Positions 54,365 to 64,000 of a stretch of DNA of 64,000 nt are shown one piece after another. Where the stretch lies: the NCBI GenBank assembly GCA_963576475.1, contig OY754984.1, positions 15,498,722 through 15,562,721 on the forward strand, read 5' to 3'. The translations under genes were made by a program, and so were the position numbers. Each line of letters begins with the position of its first letter. The stretch's first letter is position 1. The notes beneath the pieces are model-generated. The model was not told the DNA's origin. It was given only the letters and a program-made list of their open reading frames with translations, and did no database searches. This stretch comes from Molanna angustata (Eukaryota; Arthropoda; Insecta; Trichoptera; Molannidae).

Positions 54365-54875
54365 AAATAAAATATGGAAATCGTCCAACTTCTCCACTAA
54401 AACTAAGTTTAATGCGTGCGTTGTGCCAGTATTGCTGTATGGCTGTGAATCCTGGCACTTAACAAAGGCTCAACAAATAAAGCTACTGTGTGTTGAGAAT
54501 AGATTTTTGTGACAGTTGTTGGGGATTAGGTGGTACCATTTCGTATCCAACGAAGTTGTACGAACCAAAACAGCGCACAGCCAATCATCTCAGTCGTCCA
54601 GAACCGCAGATTGAGCTGGCTTGGCCATGTGCTTCGTATGTCCCCCGAGAGTGTTGATAATGCAAGCCTTTTTTACACTCCGCACGGGACGAGAAGACGA
54701 GGCAGGCCAAAACTCACCATCAAGCGAGCATTCTCTGTGGACCTGCATGATGCTGGCTTAAGCTGGGATGAAACTGTCCATCTGGCGCAAGATAGAGAGG
54801 CTTGGAGAAATTTAGTGGCATCCACATATTCCACCTGGGAGCGAACGTGGATTAAGAGACAGAGAGTTTTTTGAA
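54365..54875 (+). pseudogene. RTE-like LINE C-terminal fragment
   Basis: ACVVPVLLYGCESWHLTK and VENRFL-stop-QLLGIRW precede RRLSWLGHVLRMSPESVDNA, RRRGRPKLTIKRAFSVDL and LAQDREAWRNLVASTYSTWE, the LLYGCExW ... RWxGHVLRM ... GRPK ... AQDRExWR order of RTE-type C-termini. One stop and a frameshift between the halves; RT core missing. Confidence 0.72.
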
Positions 54876-54934
54876 ATTTGAATTTATTTAATACGTAAAA
54901 TTAGTTTTAGTAAAACCCATTTTTAATTTTTATT

Positions 54935-55330
54935 CATCATCATCATAAATGGCTCCACAACCCGTTGCGAGCCTTGGCCTCCACCAATCCTCTCCAACTC
55001 CCTTTATCCTGATATGTCCCTTACACCAATAGCCTCCACATCCCGCTGCACGCCATCCAGCTATAGGATCTTGGGTCTACCATCTCTTCTTCTACCTTGG
55101 CTTTGTGTGCAGGATCTTCTTTGGCACTCTTTCATCCCCCATTCTTTCCACGTGTCCTGCTCATCGCAGTCTCCCTATTTTTATAACCTTTATAACGTTG
55201 GGCTCATTTTACATATTGAGATACTGTCGTCGTGTTATAGTATTCTCCAAGCTCTCTTTACCCGCACAGGTCCAAAACACCTGCACAGGCTTTCTGCGAA
55301 AAATAATCTATTTTTTTTATTGCAAGTATA
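54935..55330 (-). pseudogene. RTE-like LINE C-terminal fragment
   Basis: The minus strand gives RWAGHVERMGDERVPK-like residues near 55100-55180 and a GVEAxGCGGYWCKGHIRIKG-type end near 54990-55060, with frameshifts. Recognisable only in pieces. Confidence 0.5.
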
Positions 55331-55567
55331 ATAACCAAAACCTACAAGGCCTATGAAGTAGATTTATACTTTAATAGAAAACGAATATGAAGATCTTTAC
55401 CAGGACATCTGCATAATCAAGTTCATTAAGATTAGCAGACTTCACTGGTTGGGACATTTACACCGTATTGATGATCTGGAACTCCCAAACAGGGCGTTGT
55501 TTAATGACAGAAGAACCTTTAGGGATACCTTAACTACGATGGATGATGGACGGCATTGTCGGGCCAT

Positions 55568-56274
55568 TCTTCTTTTTTATCAGCCTTCTTCCCCTCTCCT
55601 ATTTTTTTTAAATGAATATGTCCTTGCTACACAAGTACATATACATCTTCCTACGTTCCCTAAAATAAGCATAAATGCTTGTGCTATAGGTGAACGAAAT
55701 AGGTCTAGGCAGGATTCGAACTCGCGACCACTGGATTACTAGCCCAGCGCGCTAACCGCTCTACCATCGACCCATCTAATTTGTCTATTTGATGCCATCT
55801 GCATCCATTTTCTTCCCGCTATCCTGGTAATACCATCGGTCCATCTTTTTTGATGCATGCCGATGCCTCTTCTATTTTCATATGGTCTAAGAAATTTCGG
55901 GATCCAGCGCTAGTCAACTTGTCTTGCGACATGCCTTGCCCACTGCCATTTGTTGAGCTTCGCTATGCGACCCTTGGCGTCTACTAATCCGGTCTGACAC
56001 TTTATTTCGTCATTTCGGATTCTCTTAGACTCACTCCGAGCATGGACCTTTCCGTGGATCGCTGCGTGCATTTCAATCTTTCAGCGTTCTTTTTGGTGAG
56101 AGTCATTGCCTCTAGTCCATATGTCATCACCGGCAGTATTTCAATAGTTTTTCTTTTTAGGTATATTGGAACCTCATTATTCTCAAATACATGTTTTATT
56201 TTATTGTAAGCTGCCCAACTCATCCCTATTTATATGGGTATTTCTGCTGTTTGGTTCTCTTTCCCAGCTTAATT
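55568..56274 (-). mobile_element. RTE-type LINE 3' fragment nested in an RTE, itself holding a SINE
   Basis: The minus strand from 56223 encodes MSWAAYNKIKHVFENNEVPI, RKTIEILPVMTYGLEAMTL, RSTERSMLGVSLRESEMTK, then degraded residues. This is the LPVMTYGxETWxLT ... RAMERxMLGVSLRD region of RTE-type ORF2. 12-bp duplications flank it and the 3' end is AAAAAAGAAGA. A SINE-C copy occupies 55597-55775. Confidence 0.82.
55597..55775 (-). mobile_element. tRNA-derived SINE, family C
   Basis: Minus strand: GGTAGAGCGGTTAGCGCGCT (A box), GGTCGCGAGTTCGAATCCTG (B box), CTATTTCGTTCACCTATAGC, tail GTAGCAAGGACATATTCATT. Better preserved than the plus copy at 13453. Confidence 0.87.
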
Positions 56275-56376
56275 TTGTCGGGCCATGGAGCAGCACAACT
56301 AGGTAAAGAGGCTGCCAACGATAGAGCACTGTGGAGAATGTTCTTGGAGGCAGCTAGGACCCATCAAAGGTTGTGA

Positions 56377-57137
56377 CATTAAGGATGGTTATGGTGTTTA
56401 TAAATTAATAACGATATGTAGGTACCTATTAAAGAGTCAATCATTGACTACAGCGCGATCCTTTGCTAACAGTAAAAAATGTAAAGAATTTTGTAACGAC
56501 AAGTTGACAGTTCTTAGAACATACATAAATGTATTCAGCATTCCTCCACTTCTGACAGACGATAAATGTCACCTCCGATGCCGACAATATTATTTGCATA
56601 TAATCCATTTACACAGTGAAGAGACCACAAGAAGAGAAGACACCTTCATCCTTAACATCGCGGTTGGGATTATGAGGAAATCACCTGGGCTGATACTTAG
56701 CAGGATATGATAGTTTCGTCTGAATCACCCTGTCAAAATTGTGTCAAACCGTTGAGACCCACGAGCCATTTCGACATCTTCAATGAACCATAGATTTGCT
56801 TTTGTTAAAAACACGATAGGAGGAATTCAATTATAATGATTTTAAATCAGTGGGTTCTGTGCTGGGTTCGGATAGAACACTCGACATCGAGTGTCGAATG
56901 TACCTGAAGTTGCAGATTATGGTATTTTTCACATCAATCTCACTGAACGCTTTCGAGCAGCGTTTCCACAGAATCGGGGCGTTTAAAAATCATTTGTCAT
57001 ACATGTGTCTTTTTAGGTTATAATTTCATCGAAAGACAACAATTGGGTAGTGGACTTAATAATCCTCTCTGACCTTTTATTGAAAACTTTTCAATTATAT
57101 TTTTCTTAAATTAACCTCTTTGTGAATGCATATTGTC
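56377..57137. other. No gene I can support
   Basis: An 88-codon plus frame (56444-56710) is unrecognised. ACACTCGA-CA-TCGAGTGT (56877-56894) is a small perfect inverted repeat. Composition is less AT-rich than average at 56730-57000. Confidence 0.4.
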
Positions 57138-58231
57138 ATCAGGGGGCAAGTCTGGTTGCTTATTTACCAAGGGTATGGAATCATTCCATTTTATAAACCT
57201 CATGGCAAGTCCCGTCTTGGGTTTTGGTGAGCGAAATAACGATTTCACGGAGATTCCACGAATTAATACGAAATGGCAAGTCCCGTTCAGGGTAATCGAA
57301 AAGATTCCATCGATAATCGGGGTTTTGATTTCGCTTGCAAAATAGGTCGCGTTTTGCGAGCTGTCAAATTTGTCCAAAGTTTAAAATGACGAATCTTTTA
57401 TATATTTCAGAAAAGTGCATCAACTTTTTACGAAAGTATACAAATAAAACATTGATGTTTCATTCAAAATTATTTATTTTGATCCAGAAAGGTTTTTTGT
57501 GTGCAAAATGACCACTTTAATATTACGTCTTTTTTGTTGTTTCTGGCGTGTTTCTCTTGTAAAATTGATTGTTTTTCTATGTTTCGTTATCTTTGGTTTT
57601 AATAAAGAGGGAAATATAAAATGTGTCAAGACATTTCTCGGATCTTCTATAATGTTATTTTTTCGCCTCGACTATAATATATTAAATTTGTCAAAAATAA
57701 AATTGGATTGATTTAGAATTTACGTTTTGAGTAAATTTTACCTACATAAGCTAGCGTGTAATTTTTGAATAAACTCAATAATGATTTTGAAAGCGAATCA
57801 TTCTGTGAGAAGCAAATACTTATTTTAATGCTAATTTACTTCTGTCTTGTTTGTGCATACTTCATTTAATCAATTTATTATTGATTTCTGACAATTTTTT
57901 AGGTAAAGTAACATTTTAGTTTTAATCTATACCTGTATTTATTATTCAATCAATAAAAAATTGCAATAGGTATGTGGGTAAACAGTACATGTTTTCATTT
58001 GATTTTTTTCCATAATAAAATACATACAGGAACTTACAGTTGTTGAACATGTAATTTATAATGTGTATAAAATAAAATACTTATATATGAAATAATCATG
58101 GATATATAATAAATGATTTAATTTAATAGTTTTGTAAATACACTCGCCTCATTTCGATGAAAACAAAATTATTGCCTTCACACTAAAACAAAACGCGCGC
58201 GCGTAAAATATACGTCATGTACTTTGGTGAA

Positions 58232-58776
58232 TATCTCAAGACGGACGTTCAACAGCAGACATCAAAAGCAGAATCCACCAAGCAAGAGTCGCCTTCAACG
58301 AAAGATCAACAATTTTTGAATCCCCTGACATTTCCATAAAAATTAGGAAAAATTTGATCAAGTCTCTTGTCTGGAGTGTACTGCTATATGGCTGCGAAAC
58401 GGGACGTTTGTCTGCGTTTGAGAAGTGGTGCTACAGACGCATGGCTAAAGTTCACTGGTCAGAACACATCAGCAACGACGAGGTACTAAGTAGGGTTGGA
58501 GAGACAAGGCAAATTATGAAAAGAATTGCCCAACAGAGAACAACTTGGATAGGCCACAACATCCGGCACCCAAGCCTGCTTTTTACCGTCGTCGAAGGAA
58601 TGAATGATGGGGGTAACTGTAGAGGTCGCCCCAGAAATAACAATATAGACCAGATAATCGGTGACGTGCGCTGTAGCAGCTACAAAGAGATGAAGAGACT
58701 GGCTGACGATAGAGTTAAGTGGAAAGATCGAGTGTTTGGTGCAGACCAATCTTGGGATTGTGACCCAGAAGAGAAG
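58232..58776 (+). mobile_element. ~545-bp RTE LINE tail unit with 11-bp target-site duplication
   Basis: ACTTTGGTGAA at 58221-58231 and 58777-58787 flanks the unit, which begins TATCTCAAGACGGACG and ends CCCAGAAGAGAAG. It encodes ISQDGRSTADIKSRIHQARV, SLVWSVLLYGCETG, RLSAFEKWCYRRMAKVHWSE, IGHNIRHPSLLF and DDRVKWKDRVFG, an RTE-type C-terminus. It is nearly uninterrupted (only the upstream frame changes), so recent. It starts at the same base as the copy at 36682. Confidence 0.9.
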
Positions 58777-58932
58777 ACTTTGGTGAAGCGCTGCGCAAAC
58801 GTATTACTGCGCAGTTTAGATTCGACTGTGAAAGGTTTGCACGAAATACCGTGTATAAATATTTTCGCGTATCATAAAAATAACCCTTTTTACTTTAAAA
58901 TTTGGATGGCATTCAAACCGAATTTCCGAAAC

Positions 58933-58972
58933 AATTATTTACTGCCATCTGTGAGCAGATGGAAGTAAATAA
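58933..58972. repeat. Short inverted repeat
   Basis: AATTATTTACT-g-CCATCTG and CAGATGG-a-AGTAAATAATT form an 18-bp stem with one mismatch and a 4-base loop. Confidence 0.8.
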
Positions 58973-59100
58973 TTGGGAAATTATTTACCCGGGTAAAATA
59001 GATTTCGCTGGTGTGACGAGACTAGCCAACGGGTAACCGAAAAGTGAAATGTAAATGGAATGTAAATGGAATCGTAGTGAACCAGACTTGCCCCCCTGAT

Positions 59101-60355
59101 ATAGTGTCAACTGACATAATATACACCACAGAAACAAATCGAAGTCACCCTATCACAGATAAAATAAAAGTCAATAGATAATATAACTGTCAGAGCGTTT
59201 TTCACTCGACGATTATACAGAGCGTTTAGAGCGTATCTACACTAGACGTTCATAATCTGAACTCCACAGAGTATCTTTAGAGCGTCTTTCTGAACGGCTT
59301 AGAGCGTCACTAAGTGCGGCGTTCCTTGTGAACGCAGCCCTGACATACATATGACCAACAAAATGTAGGTACATAGTAAGTAGTTCTTGTACACTTTTTT
59401 CGTCTTGAACGGTTGACAATGCCATACTGCATTTTTATGACGTACATATTTTGAAACCCAAAATGCATTATTGAAGAGTATATTTCTAATTAAAAAAAGA
59501 AAAATCTCTGTGAATGTCAATAGTACGGCCGCATAGTAACATTAAGATTTGTTTAGGTTTTGATATCTTCATCATTTTTACAAAGACTCTTTAAAATTCA
59601 TCAACAAATATGGGTGTGATGGAACAGCCCGAAAATTGTACTCGATGAAATGGTTTCACACGGTGTTCAGGAATATTATTTGTCTTTTTGTTTGAATTCC
59701 AACTAACGTCAAGTCACACATATAAAGTAGGTAGGTACCTTAACACACGGTTCAGTAGCAAAACATGGTAGCCATGTTCGGCTTATTTTTGACATCTCTG
59801 ATCCCATGCCAACCAAATTGACACATATCACACATCATATCAGAATTATTTATTTTATTCAACAACCTATATACAGGGTGTCCATAAAACCAATGTCATA
59901 ACGAAGTGATATTCTGTTTCGTCCTTTATTATTTATTTTCTTAAATATTTTTCTTACATAACCCCGTATTCAGTAACTATTGGAACTAAAATAGGAACGT
60001 TCTAAAATTGTAGATTTTAGATTTACGGTCTTATTTCAGCGTTATAAAATATCGACTAAATGTAATAGGAACGAACATATTTTGGCCGGAACGTTCTTAA
60101 AAAGTCACTGAATCAGACGTATTATGAATAATTATGAAAATTATGAAATTTTCATCATTTTCATAATTAGTTTTTTCATATACAAAATACCTACTCCAGT
60201 GAGGTTAGGAGTTAGTATTTAGGTACCTATGACTATACATTCGGGTCTAAGTGTTCTTAAGTTAGCAATTGCGTTGCAGAGACATCACTAACTAAATACT
60301 AAATACTACACCAAACTTAAGGTCGATGGTGTAGAATTTCACATTATTGTGTATG
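59101..60355. other. No gene I can support
   Basis: 59190-59335 repeats AGAGCGT words (tcaGAGCGTTTTTC, AGAGCGTTTAGAGCGTATC). 59960-60120 has loosely inverted ATTCAGTAACT / AGTCACTGAAT borders with shared GAACGTTC, perhaps an old MITE. Otherwise AT-rich. Confidence 0.4.
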
Positions 60356-60356
60356 A

Positions 60357-60411
60357 AGAAAAGAGATAGATAGCTTTCTATAGGCTTAGAATGCTATCTA
60401 TCTCTTTTCTG
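60357..60411. repeat. Perfect 17-bp stem hairpin
   Basis: GAAAAGAGATAGATAGC and GCTATCTATCTCTTTTC pair exactly. The inner TTCT/AGAA can extend the stem after one mismatch, leaving the loop ATAGGCTT. Size is within microRNA-precursor range, but stem perfection also fits a snap-back duplication. Confidence 0.85.
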
Positions 60412-60475
60412 ACGTTTGATGTTTAAAATGTTTTTTTGTTATAACAACACAAACATATGTAACCAACTTCACACT

Positions 60476-60631
60476 TCACACTGACAGCTCGATATTACGA
60501 TTTTTCTGAAATTCCAGCGAATTTTTGGCATCTCGTATAGATCGCTGAATACTCTGTTTGGTATTTGATTTGACAAAATTACCAAATACATATTTGCCGA
60601 AGTCGCTAAAATCATCATCCATCGAAAACAT
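60476..60631 (-). CDS. Hypothetical 51-residue frame
   Basis: MFSMDDDFSDFGKYVFGNFV continues with a basic, helical-looking KSNTKQSIQRSIRDAKNS and ends LSV. The second ATG (60620) is followed by GATGATGAT. GCGCATGCGC, an NRF1/Ewg-type palindrome, lies about 90 bp upstream (60718-60727), which suggests a promoter in the right orientation. The frame stays open further upstream (to 60757), so the start is not fixed. No family is recognised; it may be a first exon or chance. Confidence 0.28.
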   Translation of the reverse strand: MFSMDDDFSDFGKYVFGNFVKSNTKQSIQRSIRDAKNSLEFQKNRNIELSV

Positions 60632-60717
60632 CTTGTATTTTAGTATTAAACCACTCGTTAGGTTCCTCGCGATCAACCTTAATTTTTGACAGTTTGCAAA
60701 TGTTAGTTTACGTCGAC

Positions 60718-60727
60718 GCGCATGCGC
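60718..60727. promoter_or_regulatory. NRF1/Ewg-type palindrome GCGCATGCGC
   Basis: Ten-base perfect palindrome within a CpG-rich ACGTCGACGCGCATGCGC, in otherwise AT-rich DNA. Same core as at 34754-34763. Symmetric, so direction is not told. Confidence 0.35.
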
Positions 60728-60759
60728 TAAGTATTTACATATGTCTTTGCAATGCAATT

Positions 60760-61700
60760 CTCATAGAAAAAAGTCGTAGCATCCTCCAGTCAGAAATCCA
60801 CGTGATCTCCTAACTTAAGTGAGCGATTGTCCAATGAAAATATGGTTAGTATTTAGAATTTAGTATTTAGGTAGGACTGCATTCGGACCATAATGTCGCG
60901 TCAGTTGTAAGAAAAAAACCTTATTTAGTTTATGTACATTTTATCTATCTGATATTTTATAAGATGGAGCATTATAGGAGAACCAGGAACTCAAGACACC
61001 TACAGACCTTACGACCTGTCATCGGCTGGTGTGATCACTTTATATGCTTGCGCAATGTTCACCAACGTATATGCTACTATAAAAATATTCGATTTATCCA
61101 TCTGACATTAATTTCACTTATTAATTTTTGGTAAAAATTTATGAACCTTTTTATCTATTTTACATTTTACTATAATTTAATTTTATATTCTTTGAGAAAC
61201 AGTTTTCATATAATTTTATCCGTCTGAAATTTCACTGCATCGTTTTATTATATTTACCTAAGAAATATTTTTCATACAATTTCATAATTTATTGTTAGTG
61301 ACTATTTGTTATAGAAACGGTTTTTTTGCATTTTTATCCATCTAAAATTTCAGTAATTTTTTTTATTAGTTATATTTGAAAAACAGTTTTGTGTATTTTT
61401 TACTCTGACATTTCACTTATTTTTTGAATTTCATTAAATTTGAGAAATATTTTTGCACTACGCGTTGTCAAAGTTTTTTCGTAAATACAGATCATAATTA
61501 TAAATTAAATTTAAATATATTAATGAAAAAACACACTTTCAATCCAAAACGAGTATGGAATGTAAATTACCCTATTCTCTTTTGCTACACAGAGAACCAA
61601 AAATGTATTCTTTTTTGTACACTTTTGTCTCTTCAGAGCCAAAAGTGTACATTTTAAATTTTTTTTTTTTATTTTCAAATATGGTATTGATAAAAGTCAG
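60760..61700. other. No gene seen
   Basis: AT-rich, with TATTTTTnATCTATCTGA-like phrases repeating loosely from 60945 to 61420. No convincing frame. Confidence 0.45.
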
Positions 61701-61711
61701 TACCGCTCACA

Positions 61712-61864
61712 TTGTTGTCGTTCGCCATTTTGTAAGATGGCGTCCGTAGCAATATTTATATCATCGTCCATTGGCGCCTCGGGCCGGTCGATTCTCTCAA
61801 TTCAATTATATTAATGTGCTCCTTGCAGACAGCAGCTGAATAATGACGGACATTGGTGGTACGT
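61712..61864 (+). promoter_or_regulatory. Candidate promoter and first coding exon of a host gene
   Basis: GCCATTTTGTAAGATGGCGT (61724-61743) holds two inverted YY1/Pho-like sites, then a GC-richer TTGGCGCCTCGGGCCGG. A splice-acceptor-like TGTGCTCCTTGCAG ends at 61828. The next 30 bases contain ATGACGGACATTGGTG (ATG at 61843), followed by a donor-like GTACGT at 61859. This would be a second exon with the first six codons MTDIG. No downstream exon was identified, so the gene is unnamed. Confidence 0.3.
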
Positions 61865-63637
61865 CAAAATTAACCATATTTTTTAGTTAACATACTTTAT
61901 TCAAACTAATTGGTGAATGCATGCATAGAATTTGATCAGAACCTAAAAAAAACTAAAAAAAACACGTAGGTACATTGGTACGTTCAATTCAATCATTATC
62001 TATACAACTATTTTCAAAATTTAAATGTGTTCCATGCAAGACTGATATAACCTGTCATCTTTGTCCGTCTGATATAACCTGTTTTGGCTGTCATCTTTTT
62101 TATATATTTTTTATCGTTTTTTTTTTATACCTATTATGTATGGTTATATTATTTTGTTTAGTAAAATGTACTAACTTTACAAACTTTACTGATAATTGTT
62201 TCGGAACAGACTCTGTCTAGTGAAGCAGTTATCTTTAATATATTTCGTCTTTAATATTGTGGTACTAAATAAATAAATAAATAAAACCTATGTATATACC
62301 TGCCCCTATCTTTCCCATACAACAGAAAACATTTCCTTATCCTTCCCACTTTTGCATCATCATCCAGTCATCTGTCGATTGACATTATCAATAGGTACCA
62401 ATAAAATCAGTGAATCCATCAATAAATTGAACGATTTATGTATAAAAAGTGAAAAGTCAACAAGCGTAATATATGTGACTTAGTGACTATCAAACTAACA
62501 AAAAATATTCATATAAGTGCTATTATCATTATCCTCATAAACTTATAGACAGCCAATAAAGGAAAAACTATTTGAAATGAAGCTACTAAACATACATAGT
62601 ACATTTTCAAAAGTAGGTAGTTGAGAAATATTAAACAATTAATTATAAAAAAATCATACCTGCATTTGATAATTTGTATTTTATTTTCAAACACTTCTTA
62701 TACTTACTTATTTTCAAAAACTAAGTAATATCATTTTCAGGCTTGCATTCATTATCAGTAACCACTTATAACCAAACTACTTAACTACTGTGGAAGAGGT
62801 GGAGGTAGTGGATGGGAGGGGGGGTTTGTTTTAATTTTTTTTTAAATTACCTTCTACAAAGCGCAACGCGCCAAGTTTGAAGGATTATATTTTTTATTGA
62901 TTTATTTTCAAAATTCAAGACATTGACAGGATTCACAATAGTTACAAATAAATCAATTATATTTTTAACAAATAAAGTACCTACCAATCACATTTATTGA
63001 TTTTAAATATATTTAAAATCAATAACAGCTGAATATATCTATACTTATTATTATATTCCGCTGTTTAAAAATATACTTGGTCAATAATTGTGCACTCCAC
63101 TAGCACATAGGTACGAGTTTGGCACAACACTAATACATGTGGAATGGTGTCATGTGGATCAATCAATTTGAAGCAAGTTCAAAATTGGTTACAAAGTTCA
63201 ATAATTTAAAAAAAAAGTAAAATTAACTTCAAATATACTGATTGCAATATTATCTATTGATTTAGTAAGCACTTCATTGTGTATATTAATATGGATTGTA
63301 TTTATATGTCTCCTTCACATACAATATATTTAGTTATTTATTTATTTGCTGATATAAGGCTCAAATTGCCTTTTACATACTACTAAAATAAAAATATATA
63401 CATTAAAATCATCAACATAGAATAATAAAAATAAAACATTTAATCACTTGGTAAATATAAAAAAAGCAAACAAGCAAAAAGGTAATATTTGAAGTGAAAT
63501 GAAAAAAATGAATAACTTATTTAAAAAAGGATATATACACATTTGAACTCGAAAAAACTATAACTTTAATTAAACTTTAAATTAAATTAAGTATGTTGAA
63601 TGTTTAAATATTTTTTTATTGGCCTTTTTTTTATCCC
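61865..63637. other. No gene seen
   Basis: AT-rich; may be intron if the exon at 61829 is real. Short AATAAATA run at 62267; GGAGGTGGAGGTAGTGG-like purine patch at 62792-62825. Confidence 0.45.
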
Positions 63638-63734
63638 CTTGGTTTCTTTTGACTTACTAGTTTCGCTCTAGAAGAGCATCTTCAGGGTAGTGAAGCTCGT
63701 CTAGAGCGAAACTAGTAAGTCAAATTAAACCAAG
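63638..63734. repeat. Inverted repeat with twin hammerhead-like motifs
   Basis: Arms 63638-63672 and 63700-63734 pair over 35 bp with two mismatches; the inner 24 are perfect (TTGACTTACTAGTTTCGCTC + TAGA). The minus strand across the left arm reads CTGAAGATGCTCTTCTAGAG + CGAAACTAGTA (63651-63685): CUGAAGA, a GCUC/GAGC stem, GAAA, and a C-UA-G mini-stem ending GUA, i.e. a complete hammerhead core order. The plus strand across the right arm reads GTGAAGCTCGTCTAGAGC + GAAACTAGTA. Pairing for helix I is weak. Probably a Penelope-like element end. Confidence 0.6.
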
Positions 63735-63867
63735 TCAGCTCTGCTCTGTATATTCTGTACTCTGTGGTGGACTCCTTACACCAGGGCTACTCATCTTGAT
63801 ACATTCTTATCTTGTGTAAATCTTAAAAATGTAAAAATCAGAACTTGATCATAAAAATAATAATAAT
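63735..63867. other. No feature beyond an ATA repeat tail
   Basis: Short spacer ending in AATAATAATAATAA (63855-63868), which is the tail of the SINE to its right. Confidence 0.5.
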
Positions 63868-64000
63868 AAACACTTCCTTGCACCATGCGCAAATGACGAA
63901 TTTTTTGCCTTATGACATGTTTTTCCAACAAACCAGTGTTTCCAGCCCAGAGAAGCAAGAATTGCGTGAGAAATTAATTTAAATAAATTTCTCCTCCGCT
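63868..64000 (-). mobile_element. SINE family B (copy 3), cut by window end
   Basis: Tail TTGCACCATGCGC, TTCCAGCCCAGAGAAGCAAG and the start of the inverted B-box region TTTCTCCTCCGCT match copies at 2508 and 20138. The tRNA-like head lies outside. Confidence 0.85.

Larger units (their letters stand above)
52619..54385 (+). mobile_element. SINE family A copy split at its tail by a piggyBac element
   Basis: Best-preserved SINE-A: head GTAGCTCAGTTGGTTAGGTA, B box GGGTTCGATTCCCGGTGGAG, body GTCTCCAGAATGTGGCAACT, tail GTTAGTTGCCCGAGAAGCTA + CAT to 52836. The A-rich tail resumes at 54349 (ATAAAATAAAATATATAAAT). The copy at 30620 shows the uninterrupted tail GAAGCTACATAAAATAAAAA. Confidence 0.9.
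55380..56376 (+). pseudogene. RTE-type LINE C-terminus split by another RTE insertion
   Basis: 55395-55567 encodes RLHWLGHLHRIDDLELPNRA, and 56275-56376 encodes AANDRALWRMFLEAARTHQR, together parallel to the fragment at 7340-7561. TTGTCGGGCCAT at 55556-55567 and 56275-56286 is the target-site duplication of the intervening element. Confidence 0.8.
57138..59100. mobile_element. Non-autonomous element with ATCAGGGGGCAAGTCTGGTT ends
   Basis: The left end (57138-57157) and the inverted right end AACCAGACTTGCCCCCCTGA + T (59080-59100) agree at 20 of 21 positions, differing by one extra G. AT stands just outside a CAGGGG terminus on both sides. No transposase was recognised; the inside is AT-rich with GGAATC-type words near both ends and an RTE insertion at 58232. 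Superfamily not assigned. Confidence 0.65.

Noticed and set aside
58354..58968. 204-codon intact protein
   Set aside because: It is an RTE C-terminus running past its target-site duplication at 58777 into unrelated flanking DNA.

Overview
The window is AT-rich insect-type nuclear DNA, with no sign of prokaryotic or organellar content. Lepidoptera is my best guess, from the many GTAGGTACCTAC-like runs, the three tRNA-derived SINE families and the mix of RTE, CR1/L2 and I-clade LINEs. No diagnostic host gene confirms the species. Almost everything recognisable is mobile or repetitive; multi-exon host genes cannot be excluded, because short exons are hard to see in raw sequence.

Layout. 1-1150 is a ~315-bp satellite. 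1.2-2.7 kb is dispersed repeats and a SINE. 2.77-5.09 kb is a large 37-bp minisatellite with trimeric higher-order structure. 5.3-12.6 kb holds a terminal-inverted-repeat (TIR) element and LINE pieces, plus a 24-bp minisatellite. 13.1-21.4 kb holds SINEs, a foldback with hammerhead-like motifs, a 33-bp coding-like minisatellite, a 23-bp hairpin minisatellite and copies of a MITE called MITE-A here. 21.6-30.7 kb holds RTE debris, a degenerate Tc1 element, a hAT element and a mariner lodged in a SINE. 30.8-39 kb holds more MITE-A, one copy broken by an RTE tail and by a Penelope-like element with a GIY-YIG domain beside a perfect 38-bp palindrome. 39.5-40.0 kb is a near-identical 28-bp satellite. 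41.29-46.76 kb is the best gene-bearing unit: an apparently intact I-clade LINE with ORF1, ORF2 and a 12-bp target-site duplication. 48.8-56.4 kb holds simple repeats, LINE ends, a hAT-type MITE, a SINE split by an internally deleted piggyBac element, and RTE fragments nested within one another. 57.1-59.1 kb is a TIR element carrying an RTE insertion. From 59.1 kb onward the sequence is mostly featureless, with a small possible CDS, a candidate promoter and first exon near 61.8 kb, and a second foldback with hammerhead-like motifs at 63.64-63.73 kb.

Functionally the window is a layered record of transposition. Only the I-clade LINE looks able to encode its own mobility. The SINE-B tail resembles the 3' end of the CR1/L2-like LINE, which suggests LINE-supplied mobilisation. 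The DNA transposons are broken or internally deleted. The most unusual signals are the repeated CUGA...GAAAC hammerhead-like motifs, two of them as outward-facing twins inside long inverted repeats, and the Penelope-linked palindrome.
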